Below, in pieces: positions 11,501-22,600 of a DNA stretch of 64,000 nt. The notes beneath the pieces were generated by a model. It worked only from the letters and a program-made list of their open reading frames with translations. It did no database searches and was not told the origin of the DNA. Made by a program: the position numbers and the translations under genes. Every line of letters begins with the position of its first letter. Position 1 is the first letter of the stretch. This DNA is from Blattamonas nauphoetae (taxonomy: Eukaryota > Preaxostyla > Oxymonadida), in NCBI GenBank assembly GCA_033064195.1, contig JARBJD010000389.1, positions 1 through 64,000 of the forward strand, read 5' to 3'.

Positions 11501-14500
11501 TGACACTCGAGTTCCTCTCATCACTCAAATCATCCAGAAATGATATCTCAAATGAAATACCATCTGCCGAATTCAGTTTCACTGTGTACGATCCTTTCGC
11601 AATCTGTCGTCCTCGAACTGTGATCGATGTCGTGTTTCCAGTCGAGTCCAACTCTCCCCAAATCCCAATAATCCGAGTCGGTTCATCGGGTGTGCAGAAC
11701 GAGAGACCAGCATTCTGCAGGATCGGCGATCCATCAACCGACACTGAATCCACTTTGTATTCATATCCGAAGAGCAAGTCTGCTGAATCGTGAGGATAGA
11801 ACACCACTCCCTTCGACCCACATTTCGTTGGGTTTGAAGAGTCCGTTCGCATCCTGATCGTTCGAACATCTGCTTCAGCGTTGGTGGCCGTCGATGAACT
11901 CGTTTTCGGGACACCTGACAGATGGATCTCGTAGTCTCTGTTCGCCTCAAGCGCTCGTCCTGTCATCGTCAGTGTTGCTGTTGTTCTCAGATCGTCCGAC
12001 AAGCTCCCAATCGTGATATCCGTGATCCGAGATGGTTCAGAAATCATGAATGACTTTGGATCAGCATCGATGAGGAGAGCGTCAGAAGGAAAGGCAGATG
12101 GAGTGACAGAGAAGAGAGTGTAGGTCATCCCGAACGACAGAACTGCCGATTCTCCAAAAATAGAAACTGAACTGATGCTCGAGTTCCTCTCATCACTCAG
12201 CTCATCCAGAAATGATATCTGAAATGAAATACCATCTGCCGAGTTCAGTCTCACTGTGTACGATCCTTTCGCAATCTGTCGTCCTCGAACTGTGATCGAT
12301 GTCGTGTTTCCAGTCTCAGCCAACTCTCCCCAAATCCCAACGATTCGAGCTGGTTCATCTGGTGTTTGAAAGGACAGAGATCCATCCAGAGCGAAATGGA
12401 GTGTGTCGGATGTCAGCGATGAGATTGTGTATGTCGTCCCATATTTCAACTTCGATCCTCCAAACACAACTTCCTCTCCACTTCCTGTTGTCACTGTATC
12501 GATCGAGACAGAAACATTGATCTGTGTGGATTGTCCTTGCTCCACAAAAGTGAGTGTGTGTTGACCAATCATCATTCGAGAGCCTGTCAGAGAGAAGATC
12601 ATATTGTTTTTGTTCGAAGCATTCAGAGCAGTTGTCACTGTCTTCAATGTTGGGCCAAGAGGGGTCTTCAGACTCGTTTGGTTGAGAAGGACGTGTTCTC
12701 CTCCTTTCGTCACACTCACAATCGAATAAGTTGTGTTGAACTGCATTTCCGAGGGAAGACCAGCTTTGATCGCTCCGGTTCCTGTCGTTCCGTCAACAAA
12801 GCTGATCTCGAATGATATTGATGAAGAGAGGGTGACGATGAATGTTTCCAGAGATGGAAGGTTCAGTCCAGTCACAGAAAGCGAAAACGAGTCAGATGAG
12901 CATTCAGCTGGGAGAGTGAAGGATGTGATCACAGGTGGAGAAGGAACGACGAACGAGACATCAGAATCAATCGCAATCGACACTGAGCCAGACGAGGCAG
13001 ACTGGACGACATAAGTCTTCTCAAACGCGAGATGGGTTGATTTCTCTTCCCAGCCAACTTTGAATACAGCCGAGCACTCGGATTCTTTCGACACCTTTAC
13101 AATTCCCTCAACAAGAGCAGCTCCATCCGACGGTTTCATAAAAATCGAGCCTGTTCCAGATGGGAGCGAGAATCCACTGAACACAATCGTGACTTCATCT
13201 TTCGCGCCGTTCAGTGAACGAGAGAGGACAGACGCGATTCGAGCTTGTTCGGAAGGAGTGGTGAAGGTGAGATTGTTGATTCGTCGAACTTCTGACTTGA
13301 TTCCACCTTTCTCATTTTCAACTTTGATGATTTCGTATCGTGTCGACCAGTCCAGTCTTCCTGTCGCACTCGATGGATAAAGAGGAGCGTCCCCTGTCAG
13401 AGTCGTCGAGTCCGTGCGAGTCAGAGAAATGTTGATTGGTGAGCCAGTGCTCTGAACAAGCATCGAATATGATCCTTCCAGAAGCGTCACTCCATTCACT
13501 GTGATCGTTGTTGTGTTCGCATCTTTCAGAGTCGCGAAGGCAGAGAACAATTGAGAACCAACATCACCAGGAAGCACAAACGAGCGGAGAGAGTAAGTGG
13601 CTGACGGAAGGATCCCGTTCGCTCCAGATGACACAGTCGCTGTCCCAATCGACGAGTTCTCTCCATTCGTATCGAACTGCACGAAAACCAAACGAGGCAC
13701 GAGGCATCCTTCCAACAGAATCCCCATCGCCCCTCCAATCACTTCCTTCGTTGTCACTGTCACAGTCGCTGTGGCTCCACTGAACGTCACTGTGCATGTT
13801 TGGACGGTCGGTGTGGATGTTATTTGTGGGACGAGTGTGCTGTCGGATGTGTCCGTCACCCTAAAATACACGTTTGGGGCACCTGAAGTCGAATCACAGT
13901 TGGTGATCTTGGATGATACTGCAGACAGGGTGAGGTTGAGGAAGTAGATGTCTTTCGAGAATGGTTCGTCTCTTGACGAGCAGCCTCGGAAGCAGAGATA
14001 TGCTAGTTTTGAGATGGTTGAAGTGTCGTAGACACTGATTGTTCCTCTGTTTTGCGTTTCACAATCCACAAATGAGCAGTTCGACAAGATTGATGTCGAA
14101 TAAGTATAAAAAGTGATGACTGAATCATATTGAGCTTCCCCTTTCTCGAAGAAGGAATCGGTGATTGAAATTTGTTGGACATTGTTAGAAAAGATACTCC
14201 CTCCATAATTATAAGTATCTCCGAGTGCTTTGCATTCAGTGAAGGACGACTTCTCGACTGTCAGAGTGTTCGTGTTAGAAGCAGGTGATAAGATGAAGAC
14301 TGCGCCTCCATCGTCATTATCACCAGAGACATTGCAGACGTGGAAGGAGCATTGAGTGATGCTGAGTGATGCGGGGGTGTTTCTGATGTAGATCGCTGCT
14401 CCACCATCGTTATCTCCAAATGCTCCTGTCATTTCTCTGAAAGTGCAGAGAGTGAAAGTTGCTGAGGTGACTGTTGATCCGCTCGGGTACGCAAAACGCG

Positions 14501-15545
14501 GTGTTTTTGTGGTGTTCCTGTTTGTATACGATTCTACCGCGTTCGATTCGCGGGTGCACGACGAGAAGGAGGTGTTCAGGTTGTGAAGATCGCCTCCAAA
14601 GTTCACATCCAGCATCGTCGTCCCGCTGTCGTGATTCGAGCACTGCGACACACAACATCCAACAATCTCTTGCTGCATCAGACTCCCAAATCTGTTTTCG
14701 TTCTCAGAAAGTGGAATGCATTTGCTGGTCACGTTCAAAAGTGATGACGAGGAGAGCATCGTGTTTATTCTGACATTGGCGAGGTCGAAGTCAGATCGTT
14801 CTTCATTCTGCATTCCAAACGAGAAAAGCGGACCAGAACCAATCGGAAAGTGAACAGCACTGATATCGAGCGAGGAGCCAATCACAGAAATATCGTCACC
14901 TTCATCTCTTTCAGAATGCAGTCTTGTGTTCTGTTCTTCACTTGTTTCGACAATTGAGTGGCCAACTTCGGCACAGTCCAGATTGCGATCGATGTCCACA
15001 AGTGGAAGCAAAATGGTCGCTTTTGAACGGTGTGAACATGACACAATCTGAATGATTGTCGATTGTTCTCCATCGCTTCCTGAAACCACAAATGGCGATT
15101 GATGAACGTTCGAAATGATTTCCGATTCACGAATCATCAGATGGGACGATGACACGTAGGAAACAATTGTGTTCGGTTCATCGGCATGGAGAATCCAGGA
15201 ATCAAGTGAGAGAGAACTGTTTCGAACATTCAGGATGCACATTGGATTGTTGACACTTAAAATATCGATGGAATTCATAGATTTCTTGGATATAGTGTTG
15301 GTCGAGTGAATATTTGAGCTGTGGTGGAGGTCTGAGTTGTTTCCAATGAGGGTCAGAGTTATGGAGGATAGTGGATGACTGCATGCGTGATATGAGCGAT
15401 GATTTGCATGCAGAGTGAACTCATCTGTTGACGGATGAGCTTGAGTATTTGAACTGAGAAGATCTGCAAGAGAGAGCACATTGTCAAGAGAATGACTCAA
15501 TGTTGAAATCACAGCTATCTGAAGAATTGTCCAGGAGAGGAGCAT
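8517..15545 (-). CDS. giant surface protein with signal peptide, TM and pseudokinase tail
   Basis: Single exon, 2,342 residues. The start at 15545 is supported by a signal peptide (MLLSWTILQIAVISTLSHS) and by the same start in the neighbouring copy. Order: beta-helix-like Ser/Thr/Asn-rich region (to about 580); a run of roughly 85-150-residue beta-sandwich-like repeats (about 580-1580; recurring themes include TYxxxSVT and GIWGEL); one CG-x5-C module (SRLCGTNERPCSSM, about 1615); a membrane span about 1976-2000 (WWIPLVVALAATAVLF) followed by CCRRRQSKKKK; then a kinase-like tail (about 2095-2330). The tail keeps LLRWRAPEA, AAVFSLGLILFEI and SLRPNL, but the HRD loop reads LSCLSSHFVLFD and the DFG position LTDGKEG, so catalysis is not expected. 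It may act as a scaffold or allosteric partner. Many NxS/T sites suggest a glycosylated ectodomain. Confidence 0.92.
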   Translation of the reverse strand: MLLSWTILQIAVISTLSHSLDNVLSLADLLSSNTQAHPSTDEFTLHANHRSYHACSHPLSSITLTLIGNNSDLHHSSNIHSTNTISKKSMNSIDILSVNNPMCILNVRNSSLSLDSWILHADEPNTIVSYVSSSHLMIRESEIISNVHQSPFVVSGSDGEQSTIIQIVSCSHRSKATILLPLVDIDRNLDCAEVGHSIVETSEEQNTRLHSERDEGDDISVIGSSLDISAVHFPIGSGPLFSFGMQNEERSDFDLANVRINTMLSSSSLLNVTSKCIPLSENENRFGSLMQQEIVGCCVSQCSNHDSGTTMLDVNFGGDLHNLNTSFSSCTRESNAVESYTNRNTTKTPRFAYPSGSTVTSATFTLCTFREMTGAFGDNDGGAAIYIRNTPASLSITQCSFHVCNVSGDNDDGGAVFILSPASNTNTLTVEKSSFTECKALGDTYNYGGSIFSNNVQQISITDSFFEKGEAQYDSVITFYTYSTSILSNCSFVDCETQNRGTISVYDTSTISKLAYLCFRGCSSRDEPFSKDIYFLNLTLSAVSSKITNCDSTSGAPNVYFRVTDTSDSTLVPQITSTPTVQTCTVTFSGATATVTVTTKEVIGGAMGILLEGCLVPRLVFVQFDTNGENSSIGTATVSSGANGILPSATYSLRSFVLPGDVGSQLFSAFATLKDANTTTITVNGVTLLEGSYSMLVQSTGSPINISLTRTDSTTLTGDAPLYPSSATGRLDWSTRYEIIKVENEKGGIKSEVRRINNLTFTTPSEQARIASVLSRSLNGAKDEVTIVFSGFSLPSGTGSIFMKPSDGAALVEGIVKVSKESECSAVFKVGWEEKSTHLAFEKTYVVQSASSGSVSIAIDSDVSFVVPSPPVITSFTLPAECSSDSFSLSVTGLNLPSLETFIVTLSSSISFEISFVDGTTGTGAIKAGLPSEMQFNTTYSIVSVTKGGEHVLLNQTSLKTPLGPTLKTVTTALNASNKNNMIFSLTGSRMMIGQHTLTFVEQGQSTQINVSVSIDTVTTGSGEEVVFGGSKLKYGTTYTISSLTSDTLHFALDGSLSFQTPDEPARIVGIWGELAETGNTTSITVRGRQIAKGSYTVRLNSADGISFQISFLDELSDERNSSISSVSIFGESAVLSFGMTYTLFSVTPSAFPSDALLIDADPKSFMISEPSRITDITIGSLSDDLRTTATLTMTGRALEANRDYEIHLSGVPKTSSSTATNAEADVRTIRMRTDSSNPTKCGSKGVVFYPHDSADLLFGYEYKVDSVSVDGSPILQNAGLSFCTPDEPTRIIGIWGELDSTGNTTSITVRGRQIAKGSYTVKLNSADGISFEISFLDDLSDERNSSVSSVSIFGESAVLSFGMTYTLFSVAPTSSPSASLLIDANPKSFMFYEPARVMSAFPVLSIDLQTVTVSISGRAFLSASFAAQLQITSPTTSSPFPTTSTRISNEELEMTLPILSGTPNITFGDKITIQSLTNGSSEIILDRSTFVIPQPPQVTSAECHFVSSLNTTITIELNGTDLPLHTAFLVRLDSGDSFEITFGSTLTGSTTEMAIGWPDTLQYSTRYRIVSIRNEETTQTIFVDDQVSFSTDPVPLAIVVFCDSSSFDSSRLCGTNERPCSSMDSAWKVGAMTNSLEVTFRIKLNTTLSNTVSCLARGMVVVEKGLPVEPTLRIPSSALMGESGMIVVSSDGLFELRDVDVVIESTQHSFVFLFASNSTLIIKDGSFVGPSNSTPSTLNEDDDDDADSSVCCWETGIMQLDNCSTRIDNTKFSNLQQGGINMKSGNLSIQTSAFSGNTPNPDLASAARRNVRCSEEGSLDIKTLNGGDGTPTDPSPWMSIETCSLSGAASKPLSPLFIPSLESGSKSSLNKSSKSFTVTICGDSLFPCDLSLEVFEVQKNKTERKNQLIDLTTESTTSFTESTITLSLPQSSLNLEASLEWRGRLVFGNGAQTNSSFVIQQNTADRFAQSVKDNMKWWIPLVVALAATAVLFIFIIVCCRRRQSKKKKEEKLLDPQVSEMNTLPPEKIEIVEDWKSNLPHDSLLGAAQSEGHFSLADTSNDRQHSWISGQETKEMSQAESHVDGVVMLEGDAMQLKPVNRKDTLYNRLHTTPKIPFAKLQTAKQIAHALTELQKVSPQLPLLSCLSSHFVLFDSNGNVELRLTDGKEGNQADLINGAHDPPIQPQPHTPVPLHAHNRNHLSHIHWSELNTHTLTTQPSQAPSQGEGFELLRWRAPEATQNVGEPAKEIDHVKAAVFSLGLILFEIESETVPLREMDAVNANRHLGTGNLPKMELIQNVGLHELITSCLSLDPSLRPNLDSIESKLDSVEFSNPANQNIEFC
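11470..12345 (-). repeat. two near-identical internal modules within the surface gene
   Basis: The stretches at about 11470-11690 and 12130-12345 encode nearly the same module (GIWGEL ... RGRQIAKGSYTV ... DERNSS ... IFGESAVLSFGMTYTLFSV). Both carry the gene-specific residues SADGISF. The corresponding pair in the neighbouring gene both carry SESGPSF instead, which suggests homogenisation inside each gene. Confidence 0.8.
13657..14153 (-). repeat. 497-bp tract identical to the neighbouring paralogue (left copy)
   Basis: Every base matches 21749-22245 (constant offset 8,092), while the immediately flanking coding sequence differs at several positions per 50 bases. It encodes the part around FRGCSSRDEPFSKDIYFL. 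The sharp edges are typical of a gene-conversion tract. Confidence 0.85.
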
Positions 15546-16608
15546 GATTAAATGTTTGAGAGTTTCCGGAAAACAATTTCTAATGGGAGGATCAGCGAAG
15601 ATTCTCGAAATCGTTGAATTTCTGAGTTAAAGAAATGGGATGTGGCGAAATGGGCAGATGATCACAAATTTAGCCGATGAGTTCCTGTTTGAACTGAACT
15701 GATGTTGATCGACACACCATTTTTTCATTTCTCACTTCCATTCATCTCCACTTCAGCTTCTTGGACCTTTAGTCACTTTTTCACAACGCCCTCTATCTGA
15801 GCGAATTATGCCTTATATGATCTCTCAAAGCGATTCATCTCCGCTTCTTGATGTCAAACGAAACAATGTCGACCGAGATACTGCTTTGGCACATGGATCC
15901 AGATTGATCAAGAGAAGACTGTTCCGAAGACACTTCGCCTCATGTGACAGAAGATATTGACGATGTTTGTGGAGAGATTTTCGGTGAGAAAGTATTCATG
16001 ATGGTGAGGCCAAATCGTGACATGTGAAGAGCTGAGCGGTACAGTCGCAGACAGCCAGTGACAAAAGATGAGTGATGTGCGACGTGATCAATCTTCAACG
16101 ATGTGCAAAGTGGGTGATGTGGAAATCAAGACGTTTGATAAAACAATGAAAAACACAACAGAAAGATGAAAAAAAGAAGATTCCACTTCCGACTCGATAT
16201 TTCGTCTCGAGACATTCCCAACGGGAAATTGACGAAGAGGAGTGTTAGGATGAGGGGGAAGTGATCATCCATGAATCCCATCGGAGTCTTCTTCCATTCA
16301 GAGAACAGACGACGACCGATGAGCAAGGAAGTCATGTTGACGTGGGTGGAATGAGAGAGTACCGATGAAGAGTGTTTGTGGGTGTGTGAGTGAGTGACAT
16401 GGATGTGCTCGTTTGATCAAACGCAGTGTTCTTTGTGACATGATACGATGAAAGATGATGACAACTGCTTCTGATCTCAAATTATGTGGTGAAACAGAAG
16501 AGATAGTTGCCCATAAAGAGATCGTGTGAGCAATTGCGGTTAAACGAATGGAGTTGAAATCATGACTGAATTAGAATTTGTGATTTCCATGTGATGACAT
16601 GTGCAGTG
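15546..16608. other. spacer between the two tandem surface genes
   Basis: The first about 170 bases (15546-15720) are the 5' flank of the minus-strand gene ending at 8517. They match 23635-23810 upstream of the next copy closely, including the stretch just before the ATG (TTAAATGTTTGAGAGTTTCC as read on the plus strand), so they probably hold the promoter. The remainder (about 15750-16608) is the 3' flank of the gene ending at 16609 and repeats 7616-8516. No gene is seen. Confidence 0.6.
16026..16138. other. non-coding block identical in both duplicated 3' flanks (right copy)
   Basis: The partner of 7883-7995, identical over 113 bases at offset 8,143. It sits at the same distance class downstream of the stop codon of its minus-strand surface gene. 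Confidence 0.6.
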
Positions 16609-19600
16609 TCAACAGAGTGTGATTTTTTGGTTGGCTGGGTTCGAGAACTCAACGGAGTCCAGTTTGCTTTCAATCGAGTCCAGATTCGGTCGGAGAGATG
16701 GGTCCAGCGACAGACACGATGTGATCAGTTCATCAAGTCCAACATTTTGAATCAGCTCCATTTTCGGCAGATTTCCTGTTCCAAGATGACGATTCGCATT
16801 CACGGCATCCATCTCACGAAGAGGAACTGTCTCGCTCTCAATCTCGAACAGAATCAGACCAAGACTGAACACAGCTGCCTTCCCATGATCAATCTCCTTT
16901 GCGGGCTCCCCCACATTCTGAGTTGCTTCAGGAGCCCTCCATCGAAGCAACTCGAACCCTTCCCCCTGACTCGGTGCTTGCGAGGGTTGGGTGGTCAGAG
17001 TGTGCGTGTTCGATTCCGACCAGTTGACGTGAGAGGGGTGATGGTGGTTTTGTGAGTGGAGTGGAACTGGAGCGAGAGGCTGTGGCTGGATTGGAGGGTC
17101 TTGAGCTCCATTGATCAGGTCGACTGGCTTTCCTTCCTTCCCATCGGTCAGTCTCAGCTCCACATTCCCATTCGAGTCGAAAAGAACAAAGTGCGACGAG
17201 AGGCAAGACAGCAGAGGCAACTGAGGAGACACTTTTTGCAGTTCAGTCAAAGCATGAGCAATCTGCTTCGCTGTCTGCAGTTTCGCAAACGGGATCTTTG
17301 GAGTCGTGTGCAGTCGATTGTAGAGTGTGTCCTTTCTGTTCACTGGCTTCAGCTGCATCGCATCACCCTCCAACTTCACAACTCCATCCACATGAGATTC
17401 CGCTTGACTCATCTCCTTCGTCTCCTGTCCTGATATCCAACTGTGCTGAGGATCGTTCGATGTGTCTGCCAGGCTGAAATGTCCTTCCGATTGTGCTGCT
17501 CCCAAAAGTGAGTCGTGAGGAAGGTTGTATTTCCAGTCTTCCACAATCTCAATCTTTTCTGGCGGAAGAGCATCCATTTCAGATATCTGCGGATTCAGCA
17601 GCTTTTCTTCTTTCTTCGTCTTTGATTGGCGGCGACGGCAGCAGACAACGATGAAGATGAAAAGAACGGCAGCTGCAGCGAGGGCAACGACGAGAGGAAT
17701 CCACCATTTCATGTTGTCTTTCACAGACTGAGCGAATCTGTCGGCAGTGTTCTGTTGAATGACGAACGAGGAATTCGTTGGTGCTCCATTTCCGAACACC
17801 AGTCGTCCACGCCATTTCAGCGACGCTTCGAGGTTCAACGATGATTGAGGAAGAGACAGTGTGATCGTGGACTCGGTGAATGAGGTGGTGGATTCTGTTG
17901 TGAGGTCAATGAGTTGATATTTCCCTTCAGCTTTGTTCTTTTGCACTTCGAACACTTCAAGTGATAAATCGCAAGGGAACAGTGAATCTCCGCAAATTGT
18001 CACAGTGAACGACTTGGAGGATTTGTTCAGTGAACTTTTCGATCCAGAATCAAGGGAAGGAATGAAGAGAGGCGATAGCGGTTTGGAAGCAGCCCCAGAG
18101 AGAGAACAATTCTCGATCGATATCCAGGGCGATGAATTTTCGGTCAGACCATCCCCTCCACTCAATGTTTTGATGTCCACTGATCCCTCCTCAGAGCATC
18201 GAACATTTCGTCGAGCGGCCGAGGCGAGGTCAGGGTTGGGTGTGTTGCCAGAGAAGGCACTCGTTTGGATCGACAGGTTTCCACCTTTCATGTTGATCCC
18301 TCCTTGCTGAAGACTCGAGAACTTCGTGAAATCGACGCGCGTTGAGCAGTTGTCCAGTTGCATGATTCCAGTTTCCCAGCAGCAGACAGAGGAATCAGCA
18401 TCGTCATCGTCGTCTTCGTTGAGAGTTGATGGGGTTGAGTTCGAAGGACCAACGAACGATCCATCTTTGATGATCAGAGTCGAGTTCGAAGCGAAAAGGA
18501 ACACGAACGAGTGTTGCGTGGACTCAATCACAACATCAACATCTCGAAGTTCGAAGAGACCATCCGACGAAACAACAATCATTCCACTCTCTCCCATCAA
18601 CGCTGACGAAGGGATCCGAAGTGTTGGTTCAACAGGCAATCCTTTCTCAACAACAACCATTCCACGAGCCAGACATGAAACAGTGTTTGAGAGCGTTGTG
18701 TTCAACTTGATCCGAAATGTCACCTCCAACGAGTTTGTCATCGCCCCAACTTTCCATGCTGAATCCATCGAACTGCAAGGTCGTTCACTTGTTCCACACA
18801 ATCGAGATGAATCAGACGACGATGAGTCACAGAACACGATAATCGCCGATGGAACTGGACCAGTTGAGAATGAAACTTGATCGTCGACGAAGATTGTTTG
18901 GGTCGTTTCTTCATTCCTGATCGAGACGATTCGGTATATCGTGCTGTATTGGAGCGTGTCTGACCATCCAATCGCCAATTCAGCGGACGATCCTGTCACA
19001 GTTGAGTCGAATGTGATCTCAAAGGAGTCGCCAGAATCCAGTCTCACCAAAAATGCAGTGTGAAGAGGAAGATCCGTGACATTCAACTCGATCCTGATGG
19101 TTGTGTTGAGAGAACTGATAAAATGGCATTCGGCTGATGTGACTTGGGGAGGTTGGGGAATGACAAACGTCGAGCAATCCAGAATGATCTCTGAACTTTC
19201 ATTCGTCAGTGACAGAATCGTGATCTCGTTTCCAAATGTCACATTCGGCGAGCCAGAGAGGATTGGGAGTGTCATCTCTAGCGCTTCGTTCGAGATTCGA
19301 GTGGCTGTTGTTGTGAAGGGAGACGATGTCGTTGGAGAGGTGATCTGAAGTTGAGCAGTGAATGAGGCGAAGAGGAAGGCTCGTCCAGAAAGAGAGACAG
19401 TGGCAGTTTGGAGGTCGATGGTGAGGACAGGAAAGGCTGATATGACACGAGCTGGTTCAGAAATCATGAATGACTTTGGATCAGCATCGATGAGGAGAGA
19501 TGCGGAAGGTGACGAGGTTGGCACAACAGAGAAGAGCGTGTATGTCATCCCGAACGACAGAACTGGAGATTCTCCAAAAATCGAAACAGAACTGATGCTC

Positions 19601-22600
19601 GAGTTCCTCTCATCACTCAAATCATCCAGAAATGATATCTCAAATGATGGACCACTCTCCGAGTTCAGTTTCACTGTGTACGATCCTTTCGCAATCTGTC
19701 GTCCTCGAACTGTGATCGATGTCGTGTTCCCACTCTCATCTAATTCTCCCCAAATCCCAATAATCCGAGTCGGTTCATCGGGTGTGCAGAACGAGAGACC
19801 AGCATTCTGCAGGATCGGCGATCCATCAACCGACACTGAATCCACTTTGTACTCATATCCGAACAGCAAGTCTGCCGAATCGTGAGGATAGAACACCACT
19901 CCTTCGACCCACATTTCGTTGGGTTTGAAGAGTCCGTTCGCATCCTGATCGTTCGAACATCTGCTTCAGCGTTGGTGGCCGTCGATGAACTCGTTTTCGG
20001 GACACCTGACAGATGGATCTCGTAGTCTCTGTTCGCCTCAAGCGCTCTTCCTGTCATCGTCAGCGTCGCTGTGGTCTTCAGATTGTCCGACAAGCTCCCA
20101 ATCGTGATGTCCGTGATCCGAGCTGATTCGGAAATCGTGAATGACTTGGGATCAGCATCAATCAGGAGAGATGCGGAAGGTGACGATGTTGGCGCAACAG
20201 AGAAGAGTGTGTATGTCGTGTCGAACGACAGAACTGCCGATTCTCCAAAAATCGAAACTGAACTGATGCTCGAGTTCCTCTCATCACTCAGTTCATCCAC
20301 AAACGAAACCACAAATGATGGGCCACTTTCCGAGTTCAGTTTCACGGTGTACGATCCTTTCGCAATCTGTCGTCCTCGAACTGTGATCGATGTCCTGTTC
20401 CCACTCGAATCCAACTCTCCCCAAATCCCAACGATTCGAGCTGGTTCATCTGGTGTTTGAAAAGTGAGAGATCCATCCAGAGCGAAGTGGAGTGTGTCGG
20501 ATGTCAGCGATGTCACTTCGTATGTCGTCCCATATTTCAACTTCGATCCTCCAAACACAACTTCCTCTCCACTTCCCGTTGTCACTGTGTCGATCGAGAC
20601 AGAAACATTGATCTGTGTGGATTGGCCTTGTTCCACGAAAGAGAGGGTGTGTTGACCAATCATCATTCGAGAGCCTGTCAGAGTGAAGATCACATTGTTC
20701 TTGTTCGAAGCATTCAGAGCAGTTGTCACTGTCTTCAATGTTGGGCCAAGAGGGGTCTTTAGGCTCGTTTGGTTGAGAAGGACGTGTTCTCCTCCTTTCG
20801 TCACACTCACAATCGAATAAGTTGTGTTGAACTGCATTTCCGAGGGAAGACCTGCTTTGATCGTTCCAGTTCCTGTCGTTCCATCAACAAAGCTGATCTC
20901 GAACGATCTGGACGAAGAAAGTGTGACGATGAATGTTTCCAGAGATGGCAAGTTCTGTCCAGTCACAGAAAGCGAAAACGAGTCAGATGAGCATTCAGCT
21001 GGAAGAGAGAAGGATGTGATCACAGGTGGAGAAGGAACGACGAACGAGACATCAGAATCAATCGCAATCGACACTGAGCCAGACGAGGCAGACTGGACGA
21101 CATAAGTCTTCTCAAACGCGAGATGGGTTGATTTCTCTTCCCAGCCAACTTTGAATACAGCCGAGCACTCAGAGGCTTTCGACACTGTCACAATTCCCTC
21201 AACAAGATCAGATCCATCCAACGGCTTCACAAAAAATCGAGCCTGTTCCAGATGGGAGCGAAAATCCACTGAACACAATCGTCACTTGATCTTTCGCGCC
21301 ATTCAGAGAGCGAGAGAGGACAAACACGATTCGAGCTTGCTCGGAAGGAGTGGTGAAGGTGAGAGTGTTCGTTCGTCGAACTTCTGACTTGATTCCACCT
21401 TTCTCATGTTCAACTTTGATGATTTCGTATTGTGTCGACCAGTCCAGTCGTCCTGTCGCACTCGATGGATAAAGAGGAGCGTCCCCTGTCAGAGTCGTCG
21501 AATCCGTGCGAGTCAGCGAAATGTTGATTGGAAGACCATCGCTCTGAACAAGCATCGAATACGATCCTTCCAGAAGCGTCACTCCATTCACTGTGATCGT
21601 TGTTGTGTTGGCATCTTTCAGAGTCGCTGAGGCAGAGAACAATTGAGTGCCAATGTCGCCAGGAAGAGCGAACGAGCGGAGAGTGTAAGTGGCTGACGGA
21701 AGAATCCCATTCGCTCCAGATGACACACTCGCTGTCCCGATTGTTGAATTCTCTCCATTCGTATCGAACTGCACGAAAACCAAACGAGGCACGAGGCATC
21801 CTTCCAACAGAATCCCCATCGCCCCTCCAATCACTTCCTTCGTTGTCACTGTCACAGTCGCTGTGGCTCCACTGAACGTCACTGTGCATGTTTGGACGGT
21901 CGGTGTGGATGTTATTTGTGGGACGAGTGTGCTGTCGGATGTGTCCGTCACCCTAAAATACACGTTTGGGGCACCTGAAGTCGAATCACAGTTGGTGATC
22001 TTGGATGATACTGCAGACAGGGTGAGGTTGAGGAAGTAGATGTCTTTCGAGAATGGTTCGTCTCTTGACGAGCAGCCTCGGAAGCAGAGATATGCTAGTT
22101 TTGAGATGGTTGAAGTGTCGTAGACACTGATTGTTCCTCTGTTTTGCGTTTCACAATCCACAAATGAGCAGTTCGACAAGATTGATGTCGAATAAGTATA
22201 AAAAGTGATGACTGAATCATATTGAGCTTCCCCTTTCTCGAAGAATGAATCAGTGATCGAAACTTGTTTGGTATTGCGAATAAAAAGACTCCCTCCATGA
22301 TTGCTTGTGTTTCCGATCGCTTCGCATTCAGTGAAGGACGATTTCTCGACTTTGAGAGCGTTCGTGCTGGTCTCAAGTGGGACGATGAAGATTGCACCTC
22401 CATCGTCATACACGCCTGTGCAGTTGCAGAGATGGAAGAAGCACTGCGAGACGCTGAGCGATGTGTCACTTCTGATGAGGATCGCTGGTCCTCCTTCACC
22501 CGTTCCAGCCGCGGATGTCATTTCTCTGAAAGTGCAGAGAGTGAACGTGACTGATGTGACTGTTGATTCGCGTAAGAATGTGAATCGTTGTCCCTGTGTG

